In this document: piece after piece, positions 12,062 through 23,545 of the stretch
How the letters are laid out: each line of letters starts with the position of its first letter
How positions within the stretch are numbered: the stretch's first letter is position 1
NCBI GenBank assembly: GCA_035222895.1
Contig: JAVYIG010000699.1
Span: forward strand, 413,121 to 477,120
Direction: 5' to 3'
Length of the DNA stretch: 64,000 bases
Source: Strongylocentrotus droebachiensis
Lineage: Eukaryota; Echinodermata; Echinoidea; Camarodonta; Strongylocentrotidae
The notes under the pieces: model-generated
The model's input: only the letters and a program-made list of their open reading frames with translations
What the model was told of the DNA's origin: nothing
Databases searched by the model: none
Made by a program: the position numbers and the translations under genes

Positions 12062-12216
12062 ACGTATCTACCTATTCTACTTTGCTATTGTTGCACCTCA
12101 ACATTGCATAACCGAAACTTAAAACACATCGCCAAATTGCTCATACCCCCCCGCCCAAAGGCGCCCTCCGTGACCCTTGCGTCCGAGCGCCGCCAACGTA
12201 ACCTCTTCCTCTTATC
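12062..12216. repeat. DIRS left inverted terminal repeat (element 3' end)
   Basis: 155 bp, from ACGTATCTACCTATTCTAC to CTTCCTCTTATC. It is the exact reverse complement of 17720-17874. Outward of it, 12020-12061 is end-specific sequence that reappears inverted in the ICR. Confidence 0.92.
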
Positions 12217-12269
12217 ACGAGTTCCCTAGGATACACCTTGGTAAAGGCGCTGGGGATGGAGGGAGGGAA

Positions 12270-12370
12270 AATAGGTAGATACGTAGATTTATATCGTAAA
12301 TAATAAAATCAATACTGATTTTCATGATTTACATCAATAAATCAACGTATCTACCTATTCTACTTTGCTA
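12270..12370. repeat. DIRS internal complementary region (ICR)
   Basis: 12270-12326 is the reverse complement of the left element end (12020-12076). 12325-12370 is the reverse complement of the right element end (17849-17894). The two halves meet at TTCATGATTTAC with about two shared bases. In the DIRS model this region templates completion of the ends through a circular intermediate. Confidence 0.92.
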
Positions 12371-12417
12371 AAGACCAGCACAGATTAATGCCGGGTGGTA
12401 AAAACCAAGCAAACTTA

Positions 12418-13400
12418 TCAATTCAAAAGAGAAATAGACGACGAAGCCGCCTTCAGAGAAGCGACCACAAAGGCTCGTTCGCCCGCGGGCACATCTTTGA
12501 GGTAAAAAACAGAAAAAGAACTTGGAGACTTCCAAAAAGCTGCTTTACAGATATCTTGAACTGAAACTCTGATGAAAAGAGCCCAAGACGTACTGACACT
12601 GTGAGTATCATGGGCACGAGGAGCCCTGCCAGGCGTCAAGGCCTCAGGACCCGCAGCCTTGATAGCCAAGACTAACCACCTGGAGATCGTATCCCGAGAT
12701 GCCGCCGAAAGTGGCTCTCGAGAAACCAGAAAGAGCTGATCCGACTTGCGAAAAGGCTTCGTCTTATAAAGATACCATTTGAGGGCGCGAAAGGGACACC
12801 ACAGTCCGTCCCTGAAGACCGAAGAAAAATCCGACAAGGGATGAAGCACCACTTCCACTGAACCCGACGTGTCAGACTGATTCTAAGCAATAAAAGAAGC
12901 CTTGGGAATCAAACGAACCCCACGTCCTTCCCAGCGGATATGCCCAGGGGCAGCCGAAAGGGTATGAAGTGAGCTCCTACGCTGACCAGAAGTGATTACC
13001 ATGAGAAAAACCGTCTTGACCGTAGTAAGCAGAAGCGTCGCAGAACACAGCGGTTCGAAGGGAGTGCCAAAACCTTGGATAAACTCCACACTGGTGTCAG
13101 AGGTCTGAAGAAGGGCCTCTTAAGGAAGAAAGACTTCAAAAGAGCCGCTAGCTGAGGAGCAGAAGAAACCGAAGATAGCAGACCGATAGCCACAAATCGT
13201 TGACAGAGCTCTCCCCTTGTCATACAAAGAGCTCAGAAAGTCAGCAATAGAAGGTAAAGACGCCTCTCTAGGGGCGACGCCCACCTCCTCACATCAAGTG
13301 TGAAAAGCATCCAACCAGGAGTTGTAAACCGTCCTGGTCGACTCTCGTCTACTCTGGACTAGAAATTGTACAGCACGTTCGGAGAAACCTGACGAACAAG
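12418..13400 (-). pseudogene. DIRS tyrosine-recombinase region (fossil)
   Basis: The N-terminal core-binding part contains SRRESTRTVYNSWLDAFHT, like the SAM-like domain of DIRS recombinases. The C-terminal part has RAHDTHSVSTSWAL and the family-typical AAFWKSPSSFSVFYLKDV ending. The enzyme would insert the circular intermediate without target duplication. The region is split over frames and is not an intact gene. Confidence 0.85.
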
Positions 13401-13619
13401 CCCTCTTCCCGATAACCGCCAAGCGGTCAGACGGAGGATTTCCGGTCGCTGGTGTAGAATACCAGACAGAGGTTGCGACACCAGATCCGGATGACACGGC
13501 AACGACCACGGAGCCCCCACCAGGAGGGTCAGGAGGTCCTGAAACCACGACCTCGCCGGCCACCAAGGAGCTATGAGAATCATCATCGCTTGATCTTCCC
13601 TGATCTTCCAGAGCACATG

Positions 13620-14240
13620 GGGAAACAACGCGAACGGGGGAAAGGCGTAAGCCCTCCATCCCTCCACGGGATCGCAAAAGCGTCCAGAGCAAAAGCTCCT
13701 GGTTCCCAGACTCTCGAGAATATCGAGGAAAACGATGGTTGAGCGAAGTTGCGAAGAGATCGATGTCGAGAACACCGAACACTCTCCCCAGTTGCCTGAA
13801 GACAGTCGGAGGCAGAGTCCACTCTGAGGGAAGGCACTTGCCTCGGGAGAGAAAGTCCGCTAAGATATTCTCTTCGCCCGGGATATGTGATGCAATCGGG
13901 AACACCCTCGTCCCCTTGCACCACGCCCAGAGTCGAGAGGCCAACTCGTTCAGAGCCACAGAATGAGTGCCTCCCTGTCTGTTGATGTACGCCATCACCG
14001 ATACGTTGTCCGTAAGAAACAGAACCGAACAACCCACCAGACGAGCACGGAAGTGACGAAGCGAAGCAAACACTCCCATGAGTTCCAACACATTGATGTG
14101 GAGCAGAAAGTCCAGATGACTCCAGTCTCCTGAAATCATTGACCCCTGGCAATGACCTCCCCAAACCAACAGCGACGCGTCCGTGGTGACGGTCACAGAA
14201 GGGAGAGGAACTCGGCAGCGTTCGCCCTGAAGGAAGAAGG
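13620..14240 (-). pseudogene. DIRS RNase H and connecting region (fossil)
   Basis: Shows the DIRS RNase H signatures VTTDASLLVWGGHC, HINVLEL, FLTDNVSVMAYINRQGGT, HIPGEENILADFLSR and IDLFATSLNHR. A downstream AYAFPPFAL and LIAPWWPARSWFQDLL stretch is typical of the DIRS pol C-terminal connection. It belongs to the same polyprotein as the RT. Coding continuity is lost. Confidence 0.88.
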
Positions 14241-14299
14241 AACGACGAAGCCAAGGACCTAGAAGACCCTTGACTCCGGACAACAGGGAGATCCACGAC

Positions 14300-15166
14300 A
14301 ATAAAAGAACTCACGCTCGGCTGATAAAACTCCAACAGAAAGAGTTGGAAGGGACTCATCAAAAGTCGACAATCTGGAAGCATGCCGACTAGACTGGAGA
14401 GAAACCCTAGCCACTGAAGCCAACACTCGGCTTTCACCCGACGTGCACATCTCAGAGACCGAGCAGTCCTGACTATCGTCTCGACCCTGTCGAGCCTGGG
14501 ACGAGCCAGCTGATGACGAATGTCCAGCTGAGCACCTAGGTAAGACGGCGTGCGAGCCGGAACAAATTCTGATTTCTCCCAAAATATGCGAAATCCGAGA
14601 TCTTGAGTCGTGCTGATCAGAATCTGCATATGATCCAACAGCATGACTGACGCCACGACTCTCGTGAAAATCCGAGGAGCAGGGCGCAAACCGAACAGGA
14701 GCGCTCTGTAACGGTAGAATTTGCCCAGGAAGGCAAAAACCCCACAAGATCCGGCGACCGCGGATGTATCGGCACATGAAAATAAGCGTCGCGAAGATCC
14801 AAAGAAACCGCGACGTCTGCGGGATTCAATGAAGAAAGGATGGTTGCCAGATGATCCATTCGAAAATGAACCTTTCCCAAATGAAGGTTAAACCGCTTCA
14901 TGTTGAGAATCATTCTTAAAGAACCCGAGCACTTGGGAATCACGAACACCGGCGACAAACAAAGACATGGGTGATCGTCTACTTCCTCTATTGCCCCCTT
15001 CTCTAACAGAGACACGAAATCGGAGGAAAAGTGACTCTGAAAAAGAGGGGACATGATCGGAGAGCGGCTCCGGAGGACGCCATTCGGAAGAGGTTCCACA
15101 AAATCTATGAAGAACCCTTCTCGTACCACCGACAGAACAAATGCGTCGCTGGTGATCTTCTCCCAC
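14300..15166 (-). pseudogene. DIRS reverse-transcriptase region (fossil)
   Basis: Carries LSPVFVIPKCSGSLRMILNM, the catalytic-region motif VSLDLRDAYFHVPIHP and the following GFLPS block. Further on come LGFRIFWEKSEF and YLGAQLDI, the thumb-like DIRS/Ty3-type motifs. The region is broken into several frames. Confidence 0.88.
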
Positions 15167-15198
15167 GCCGGGAGAAATCTCTGGAGCCGCCCGCCGAC

Positions 15199-16790
15199 CT
15201 AAGACCCAAGCACTCGGGGGAAGCCATCACTAGAAAATGACTTCCCACCCCACGAAAGGGAGTCCGGGAAGATAGAAGAATCACGGTAAGAAGAAACTCG
15301 AGACGAAGGACGACCACGATCCTGGTATTCCTCCTCGGCCGGGTACCAGTCCTGAGGGCGGCCCTTAGACTGGCCGACGTTCTTACGAAAAGAACCCGAA
15401 ATCTTCAAACTTTTCTTACGAGGTCTGGAGGAAGGAACCGGTTCTTGGACATCGCGAAAAGCAACGGACAGGTCTCGAGCCTGCTTCTCACCATCAATCT
15501 CGGCTTGCAGTAGAGTAGTGAAACTATCTCCACAAAGGCGGGGGCTGGCCACTGGAATCTGCGGAAGCAGTCCTGGAATTTGATGCGGTCGAATGCCCAA
15601 ATAAGTGAGCACAGCCTCCCGACGATACTTCTCGATGGAATGCGAAGTCACCGCAAGCCGTGAGAAAAGATCAAACAACAAATTGTCACTTTTATCAAAA
15701 GGACCACGAGTCCCAAACTTCTTCCCCAAACGACTGGCCACCGCCACAAGTTTGGGAGAAACCCGTTTAGGACACAAATACCAATCCGCATTCTGAGGAA
15801 CGAAAGCGTACTTGTCCACCTGCCGCTTAAGAAATCCCGTCGATGACGACAAGTCTTCTGCGGCATTCACAAATTCTTCTTTGTGTAGAACAGGAAGAAA
15901 CAGTCCCTGAAACGCTGAAGAGTCCGATTTAGAAGACAGGAAGCCCCGCCGATAACTCCGGGACGACACAAGAATCGGGCACATATTTGTGAAACAAGGC
16001 TAACGAATCCGCGCCAGAGACACAAACGGAAGTAGACGCATCATCCCCCGCAACTGAACCAGACGACTGAGCGATGGAACCAGTGTCCCAACGATCAACC
16101 GAGCCCCCCCTATCTTGACCAGATAAACAGGGACGATCCCCGCCTCTCGGAGCGCCCAACGAAGCGTGAGGCGGAGAAGCAAAAAAGAGAGGACCCCGGC
16201 TGAATACGACAACTCGAAACCCGCACCGGCGACTGCTCAGGCGAGATCGATGCATCTTCGGAAAACTCCGAAAATAAATCAACCGCGATCGGATCCGAAA
16301 GTGAAGTAGGACGAACCGGAGGAGCCGACTCGGGCACCGAAGATCGAAAAGCGACAGCAAAAGCCCGCATCCAATCCGAAAATTCCGGCGGACCCCGAGG
16401 AACCGCAAACGGTGCCATAAAATCAGAGCGCGGATTCTTCGAAGGATAAACAAAATCCGAGGAAGAACCGGCCACCGCGTCCCGGGAACCCCGCCTCTTA
16501 CGAGACGTAGCGGTAACGGAAAAGGCCGAAGAAACGGGACGGTTATCCGATAAAGGTCCGACGGTAGGAGTTCCCCGCAAACCGAATCGGGAAAACGGAA
16601 CACGCACCGACGGAGAGGCGCGGTTAGTTGAAGCCCCAGGATCCGACTCGGATGCACGGGTATCCGGACCGAAATCCGGAACCGGCAAATCCGACAAAGG
16701 GACAGAAGAACCGAACGGAGACCGGTTCAAGTCCGGATCCACAGAAGCAACCCGAATATCCGTCGATGGATTTGTGCACCGACCAAACAA
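15199..16790 (-). pseudogene. DIRS gag-like region (fossil)
   Basis: The N-terminal part is rich in Ser, Pro and Arg (PSVRVPFSRFGLRGTP; TATSRKRRGSRD). The C-terminal part is basic and contains LSSSTGFLKRQVDKYAFVPQ and SRPRKKSLKISGSFRKN. Position upstream of RT and composition agree with the DIRS ORF1 product, which is poorly conserved, so assignment rests on order more than on motifs. The frame is not continuous. Confidence 0.7.
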
Positions 16791-17269
16791 AAGAACCGAC
16801 GGAACAATTGTTGGCGGTGCAGAACTAAGGCCCGTTCCACCCAGGATAAGAACCCTGGGTTTCCGGGAACCGTATTGAGGGGCGACGTATCGCCTTGCTC
16901 AACCATTCTCCTGGGCTTCCCTTGCCCGCATAAACGTCCACTGACGTTCGCATCCCCGGGGTTTGCGGTGTCACCACCGCTCCCGAGGGGCGTAACTAAC
17001 GAAGACTTATAACTGGAATCCTTCGTCTTCGTACCCGTCAATGGATTTGTGCACCGACCAAACAAAAGAACCGACGGAACAATTGTTGGCGGTGCAGAAC
17101 TAAGGCCCGTTCCACCCAGGATAAGAACCCTGGGTTTCCGGGAACCGTATTGAGGGGCGACGTATCGCCTTGCTCAACCATTCTCCTGGGCTTCCCTTGC
17201 CCGCATAAACGTCCACTGACGTTCGCATCCCCGGGGTTTGCGGTGTCACCACCGCTCCCGAGGGGCGTA
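16761..17269. repeat. 275-bp tandem duplication in the DIRS leader
   Basis: A 234-bp block at 16761-16994 recurs almost unchanged at 17036-17269, starting at GATGGATTTGTGCACCGACC (copy 2 AATGGATTTG...) and ending CTCCCGAGGGGCGTA. The spacers share GAATCCTTCGTCTTC. It covers the start of the gag-like region and the leader, so the gag-like frame begins in duplicated DNA. Confidence 0.9.
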
Positions 17270-17719
17270 CTTATTAATAGAATCCTTCGTCTTCTTTCTC
17301 GCGACAGAACTTGATTTCTTCTTCATGAAACCTGCTAAGAGAAAATAAGAACTGCGAGACATATTATAACCTGCGGGAAAGAAAATTAAACAAAGGGTAC
17401 GAGCAATTATCAACAAGAATTAAATAAACTACCAGTGACTAAAACACCCCACCGACTACCCCCGCACGCACCCGAGGCCTCGGAGGAGTGAGGACAGGCA
17501 AACACGAAAGCGGAAAACGTAACAGTAGTCGGCAAGAAAACGTTCTAGAATACTGATAAATAAATAAATTCACGGAGTGAAACTACTCTCTAACGAACAG
17601 GAAATCGTAGAGAATATTATAAAAGGCGAAAATGCGAACCAAAAAGTGACTAAAAGAGGAAAAACTCTTCAACTTTTGGGAGCGATTTTTAGTGTAACTT
17701 ATCCGTTCGGATGCGAAGA
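17270..17719. other. DIRS 5' leader
   Basis: Non-coding DNA between the leader duplication and the right terminal repeat. It includes a GC-rich patch near 17455-17500 (CACGCACCCGAGGCCTCGG) with a small palindrome. It probably holds promoter and leader functions, by position only. Confidence 0.5.
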
Positions 17720-17874
17720 GATAAGAGGAAGAGGTTACGTTGGCGGCGCTCGGACGCAAGGGTCACGGAGGGCGCCTTTGGGCGGGGGGGTATGAGCAAT
17801 TTGGCGATGTGTTTTAAGTTTCGGTTATGCAATGTTGAGGTGCAACAATAGCAAAGTAGAATAGGTAGATACGT
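17720..17874. repeat. DIRS right inverted terminal repeat (element 5' end)
   Basis: 155 bp, the exact reverse complement of 12062-12216. It is followed outward by about 20 bases of end-specific sequence (to 17894) that is found inverted in the ICR. Confidence 0.92.
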
Positions 17875-17894
17875 TGATTTATTGATGTAAATCA

Positions 17895-19662
17895 ATTTTA
17901 ACTGAAAATCTATCATGTATAAAGACTCGCTAATATCATACATCATAAACAAATTCAATAAAATCTGCACGTCTTTATTCTTTTATTTTCTTAATAAAAC
18001 ATGGACAATACATTATCATCATAATTATCATTTCCAATATAATTTTGGTAGAAGAAAGAGAGAGCATTCTCCAATATCGAATGCAATATCAAATCTCATT
18101 CAAAATAAAGAACAAAATAATGTCTAGTTCCCATGCGATTCTTTTATTTGTCACAATACAAATATTTTCTTAGTGTCTCGCTGTATGACCTTAATACCAA
18201 GATTTAAATGTATTACCAAGAACAAAGAAACCACATGAGAGGCGAATCTTAAAAATCATCGGGTATTTGGCGATGACGAAGATACACACGTTCATATTTT
18301 TCTTCAAGAGAAGGAGAAGGCCATAGTCTTTTGTTACCCAGACCGCCGACAAAGAGCACAGTTCTTTATAATTTTTCTAGGTCAAATTTGAGGAATATTT
18401 AGATATGGGGGAAATCTGTTATTCTTGGTGAATAGTCCAGAATGGTTACAAATGGGGAAGATATGTCAAATGGGTCCTGTGTGATTTTTTGGGGTGAGTA
18501 TTGTTAAGACCAGCGTGAGATATGATGTAGCTCCCTGGGAGTGCTTTGCTCTTTGAAATGCTTGTATGATATGATCTACGTGCAGGGGTTACCTCGCGTT
18601 TAGACTACCAGAATTCATTGTATAAGTATACAATAATTGTTCAGTTTTTCTTTGAATTAAAGTTGTATAAAGAACAGCAAATAATGAAATGTTGTATGGC
18701 CAAACGCATGTTTGAGCAATGTTCCAAATGATTAACAGTGTATAACTTTATGATAATTACTGTTTTCTCTGTTTGAATGTATATAGACACTTTGTATAAT
18801 GAAACGCTGTATAACGAAACGCATGTTAGAGCAATGATTCAAACGATAACTTGATTAAGGGTTCCGCTCTACTAGCCTACTTAGAACGTTGTATCATACC
18901 AGTACAAAAATTGTATACCCGAGTTGGACTCATTGTAAACTAGCACTGATGATTGACCCTTTAAAATTAGTTTTGGAGACATACAACATTTCTTTATACA
19001 ATGATGTTATCTAGTCTGAACGCCCCTGTTGCGAAAGGATGATCCTCTTTACGTTTCATTACGAGAAGTCTGTATAAGTTTACCACAGTCTGAACAAGCT
19101 CTTATTGTGTCACTAACTAACATGTAGTGAAGTGTGCATGTCGCTGTGGGTTATCATGCAAATAAGATTGTGCGGGGGAGCGAAAGATATCGCGTTATTT
19201 CATCCTCAGCGAAAGTAGAGAATTAAAAATAATAAACGTGGGAGCGATGATATGTATAGGAGTTCGAGAGATCGTGAAGGGCCATCAGTGAATTGGCAAT
19301 TCTTCTACATCGTCGACCCGCAAACCATAGGCACGCTCGCGAAAAGCGGTAGCTACGACCTTGCACGGTGGGAAAAGGGACTAAGGTTCACTTGACATCT
19401 CCCACGACTCAAGCCTAGTTTTTTCTTTGGCGATAGCGATCAACCACCATAGCGGTGAACTGCAGGTCGATGCGGAATAAATTATATATGTTTTGATTGG
19501 TAAGAGGAATGAAAACATTGTGGTGCTATACTGGGTTTAATGATGTTAGTTTTGCAATATCGTTTTGTTGAGTGGGCCGTTGAATTTATTGGTTTTCAAT
19601 ACCACTTGTTTTCATATGGAGAAATGTCATTTTTGGTGAGAATTGCTTGATAATTATTCAGG
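17895..19662. other. Gene-free stretch
   Basis: AT-rich. It holds a diverged direct repeat of about 39 bp sharing AAACGCATGTT and GAGCAATG (18685-18722 and 18798-18836). A moderately GC-rich patch at 19290-19470 has short CGATAGCG-like motifs. No coding signal. Confidence 0.5.
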
Positions 19663-19666
19663 TTAA

Positions 19667-20168
19667 AGGTATTACAAAGTTTTGGTATGGGGTCATGAAT
19701 TCGGTTCAAATTAAAATATTGGAAGCATATGCGTTCCTACAATATTCATTGATCGTTGTCGCGGTTGAAATCGAGTCTGAAGTTATGAAATCATAAATAA
19801 TAAACTCTTTATGTTGTATAGCTCCCTCTCAAGGTCAGGATATTAATTTAGCCATGAAACAATGTTTCTTGACTAAAATCGACCGATTAGCTATTCCCGT
19901 TTGGACATTATACATCACAGCTATATATTCTGAGATTTTCATGGTCGCAGCTACCATTGTACGACCATAGGCGCTATTTGAAATTAATCAAAATTTACCG
20001 GGAGCACCGGTAAATTTGTATATTCCATTTTTCTCGAAAACAGAAGTGTTTTAGAGGCTAATTTTTTTAGTGCTTATAATACATCCACTGGGGCATCCAA
20101 ATATATAAAAATTGTAAAGATTCACTATCCACCCAATTTTCAAAATTTCCCAAAACTTTGTATTACCT
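19667..20168. mobile_element. MITE family D, copy 1 (TTAA target)
   Basis: 502 bp with inverted ends AGGTATTACAAAGTTTTGG / CCAAAACTTTGTATTACCT, flanked by TTAA (19663-19666 and 20169-20172). A second, nearly identical copy is at 58026-58533. Non-coding. It shares the TTAA|AGGTA terminus with family A and probably the same mobilising transposase type. Confidence 0.9.
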
Positions 20169-20172
20169 TTAA

Positions 20173-21526
20173 TGCTTTAAAATCAAAGAAGTCATGTCAT
20201 CATCAAACTAAGCAATAAGGTATTAATAATTTACTTTTGAAACTAAATTTCATAACTGACCTACCAAACTGTTACTTATCAAAACATTATCTATGAAATT
20301 GCTTGATGTAACCCCAATTTGTTGTCATATGTCCAAGCTGTAATATAATTATTCATTCATATGCCTTTAAATCTGTAAATGCCAGAATTGTAATCAAACA
20401 AAACAATATATGCATTTGATTCACATATTTGATGTTATCCGATCCTTTGTTGTATAGGAAATATAACTTGTAGCTATTATTTAGGTACTGGTACATAAAT
20501 GTGTCAAAATTGCAATGCTGTTGTTTATTTCATTTGTAAACACATATGCCATCAACATATGTTTGTTTTGAGTATATGTTTCCTTTAATATTCTACCTGT
20601 GTTGTAATTTGATTATATTGTACCTTCATTTTCCTTTTTGTGCATTTCTTTGTAATCTAATTCAATTGCACCTGTATTTTCCCTCCTAGCACAAAAACCG
20701 AAGGTGATGCTAAAATAGTATTCTCTTGTGCTCTGCATAATCTAAATTCTCTTTTACTTTTAACAAGGTTAAATGAACAATCACTCAAAAAGCAATAATC
20801 CACTTAAATTTCGATGAAACCTGATCAAAATATCATCTCCGACCAAGCTCCTCTTTTCATCTACATACCCCCTCTCTTCTCTTTGCCAAATCCAGTCCAA
20901 ACAGATGATATCTCATCTGTTACCTTGGAAACCAAATTTAGCGCTTATTTGAGCACGAGGAGGTGAATGGGTGAATCTGCCACTAAAGGTCGACCGCGTA
21001 CTGGTTTCAACGGAGAGGTACACCCGACTAATTTCATTGTCATTATCATGCAATGTCGTTTTAATTACGAGGAAACGGTCATAAGAATACAGCGCTAGGG
21101 ATCGCTGTACAGACACGTCATAGAGGTTCACGCATGTTATACTCGTCAAAGTATTACTATGCTGCTATAATCATAGTAATTAAACTACCATGCTGATATG
21201 ATCATGGTAAATACAATTACTATATGCAGATATGCTTACAGTTTTTATTTATTATTCAGTACAGCTGTGTTTGATGAATGAAATGAGAGGCACCTTTGCT
21301 AGTAAAGAAATTTCAAAATGATAAAATGCCATGTGTTGAGAGTGAGTCTGGGAAAAATTACTCTTTTAGGAATCATTACGTAGCCATAGAAATTCATCCC
21401 TCCTAATTCTATAACAGAATTAAAGAAGATAATGACTATTTTCATTTTGATTTTGGACATCTTTCAATATCTGGCAGGGCATTCATCTACATTTGCCGCT
21501 ATCCACCCGAGTGTAGTATACTGATA
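20173..21526. other. Gene-free stretch
   Basis: AT-rich. A CTATGATTATAGTA-type short repeat occurs around 21150-21230. No open frame of note. Confidence 0.45.
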
Positions 21527-21529
21527 CCT

Positions 21530-21840
21530 GGGGAGTGTTTCACAAAGATCCTAAGTAGAACTTAACACTAAGTTGGACTTAAAAATTATGGACAGCCATT
21601 GGAGCCTTGAAATGAAATATATTCAAAAGCAGAAATTCAAGTATTTTAGACTTTTTTATAAATTCCACATCAAGAACATAGAATCTCCCATGATAATAGA
21701 AAATATGAATGATTTGAATCAACATTTTATGTCTTTTAAAGTAACTTTTACAAAATGTTTTCAAGGATGCTAATGGCTTTCCATATTTTTTAAGTCCAAC
21801 TTAGAGTTAAGTTCTACTTAGGATCTTTGTGAAACACCCC
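21530..21840. mobile_element. MITE family B, copy 1 (3-bp target duplication)
   Basis: 311 bp. The inverted repeats extend about 75 bp with few mismatches, from GGGGAGTGTTTCACAAAGAT on the left and ATCTTTGTGAAACACCCC on the right. CCT lies on both sides (21527-21529 and 21841-21843) and fits a 3-bp target-site duplication, the size used by PIF/Harbinger. Non-coding. Confidence 0.88.
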
Positions 21841-21907
21841 CCTGGTAGGAAGTGATTTCTTGGGGCAGCTGCAATTATTAGAGACAGGGTAATAGGAAAA
21901 TGATTAA

Positions 21908-22588
21908 AGGTAAAGACCAGGGGAGTGTTTCACAAAGATCCTAAGTAGAACTTAACACTAAGTTGGACTTAAAAAGTATGGACAGCCATTGAAGCCTTAA
22001 ATTGAAATATATTCAAAAGCAAAAATTGGAATATTTTAGACTTTTCATCAATTCCTCATCAAGAACATGAAATCTCCCATGATAATAGAAAATATGAATG
22101 ATTTGAATCAACATTTTATGCCTTCTGAAAAAAAAATACAAAATATTTTCAAGGATGCTAATGGCTTCCCATGAATTTTAAGTCCAACTTAGAGATAAGT
22201 TCAACTTAGGATCTTTGTGAAACACCCCCCAGTATTGGCAACGCCCCAATTTCAAAAAATGAAATGGAAGCTCTCATATTACCAATCATGTGAAAGAATA
22301 TGTTTTGACTAATACATGATGATAAAAAATTTGCCGGGAAACCGCCTACTAATTCATATATTTGGTAAATTTATTTCTCTCATGGTCTGGTGAGAGAGAT
22401 AGGGTAGTCCCATATACATCTTTCTGTGTATAGTGCTTGTAACTTTACGAAGAATGGGCCAAATTTCTTATCATTTTGATGATTCCAGAACCTTGCAGAT
22501 GCTAGATGCTAGATGATCAACCTTTTCTGATCGATTCCACAAGGTTTCTTTCACAATGCAATCGCATGACCATTACTGGTCTTTACCT
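21908..22588. mobile_element. MITE family A, copy 2, split by a nested B element
   Basis: Left end AGGTAAAGACCA at 21908 and right end TGGTCTTTACCT at 22588, with TTAA on both sides (21904-21907 and 22589-22592). Removing the inserted B copy and one target copy leaves about 369 bp, matching copies 1 and 3. Confidence 0.92.
21920..22228. mobile_element. MITE family B, copy 2, nested in A copy 2
   Basis: 309 bp, in the same orientation as copy 1. It is flanked by CCA on each side (21917-21919 and 22229-22231). In the intact A copies the same site reads GACCAGTATTGG, so the CCA duplication and exact insertion point are verified internally. Confidence 0.93.
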
Positions 22589-22986
22589 TTAATAGCCAAG
22601 CCCACCAATCTTGCAAGCCAAATACATGTGAATACATTGCTTTTAAAGCAGTATGCTGTGTGGGGGAGGGGGCACTGCATCTTTAAACCCACAATTACCA
22701 AAACATGGTGCAGCCCAGCTTTAAAAACTAGCAATCAAATATTTTCAACAATCTCTTCTAATTAAACATGTACCCCCAAAATGCAGCAAGGAAGCCAACA
22801 AAACGTGCCTATGAATACCGATTTTCAAATAACCAGGGGGTGGATTTTGCGATCATTTTTCCAATATTTACGTAAGACTCTAAGTGGTCCTTGAGACAGC
22901 TATCATTTCCATATGTAGGACTACAGGCGCTGACATACGAGTTCATCACTTCTAGAATTACAAACGAACATTAGTAGACTTTTTAA

Positions 22987-23363
22987 AGGGATCGTTTAAC
23001 AATGTTAAATCTGAGATACACGGCCCTACGTGTTATCAGTGTCTGTGATATGGTGTAATATTGAAGCCCTAAAAAAATTGCTCTTCAAAATGATCAAGAA
23101 GTGCCTCAAAAAAGTAAAAATCTTTGAGTGACCGGTTTTACCATACTCGTTTCCCCCAATAGACTGTAGTGTTATGAAAACCGTCAGGCGATCGGTTTTC
23201 AAAATTTGTAATTCCAATCATAAATATCTTGATAATCAGACAGGCGATCGGCTTGTAAAAGTCATGGGGTTCCTGATTGACCTAAAGGTTTATAATTATC
23301 ATTGCATCATGAGCTAAATCCAGAATTTTGTTTCAGAATCTGAGACAAAGTTACTGAAACCCT
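22987..23363. mobile_element. Probable MITE family J (TTAA target)
   Basis: About 377 bp bounded by TTAA at 22983-22986 and 23364-23367, starting AGGGATCGTTTAACA and ending TTACTGAAACCCT. The inverted repeats match only loosely. Inside, CAGGCGATCGG occurs twice and ACCGGTTTT nearby, giving an internal repetitive core. It is the only copy in the window, so the call is tentative. Confidence 0.5.
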
Positions 23364-23369
23364 TTAAAG

Positions 23370-23545
23370 GCACACTGTCCTACTTGTAGCTACTTGCTCC
23401 CTCTATATAGAAAACTTCCCAAATCGGTGCCTGTTGGTCCCCCATGATCCTTTTTTTCTTATGTTAAATGAGAGCTGAGTTAATGAGATAGCCACCTGTC
23501 ACAGTGACCTCGATGGCTCGCTGTGTGGTCTAATCCCTTCTAGCT
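23370..23545 (+). repeat. Dispersed repeat E, copy 1
   Basis: Shares long blocks with 52774-52930: CTACTTGTAGCTACTTGCTC, CCCTCTATATAGAAA, GATCCCCCATGATCC-like, and TGAGATAGCCACCTGTCA. No inverted ends seen. Origin unknown. Confidence 0.7.

Larger units (their letters stand above)
12020..17894 (-). mobile_element. DIRS-1-like retroelement, structurally complete, coding broken
   Basis: A 5.9-kb tyrosine-recombinase retrotransposon transcribed on the minus strand. In element order it holds a right-hand inverted terminal repeat, a leader with a 275-bp tandem duplication, a gag-like region, reverse transcriptase plus RNase H, a tyrosine recombinase, the internal complementary region (ICR) and the left inverted terminal repeat. 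The ICR is complementary to the two element ends joined together, which is diagnostic of DIRS. There is no target-site duplication. The 155-bp terminal repeats are identical by eye, so the last transposition looks recent, yet the coding regions are spread over several frames with roughly five or more breaks. It is a fossil as a coding unit. It is the largest feature of the window. Confidence 0.93.

Noticed and set aside
12020-17894. Alternative reading as an LTR (Ty3/Bel) or Ngaro element
   Set aside because: Inverted terminal repeats plus an ICR complementary to the joined ends, and a tyrosine-recombinase region, identify DIRS. There are no long direct terminal repeats and no integrase motifs.
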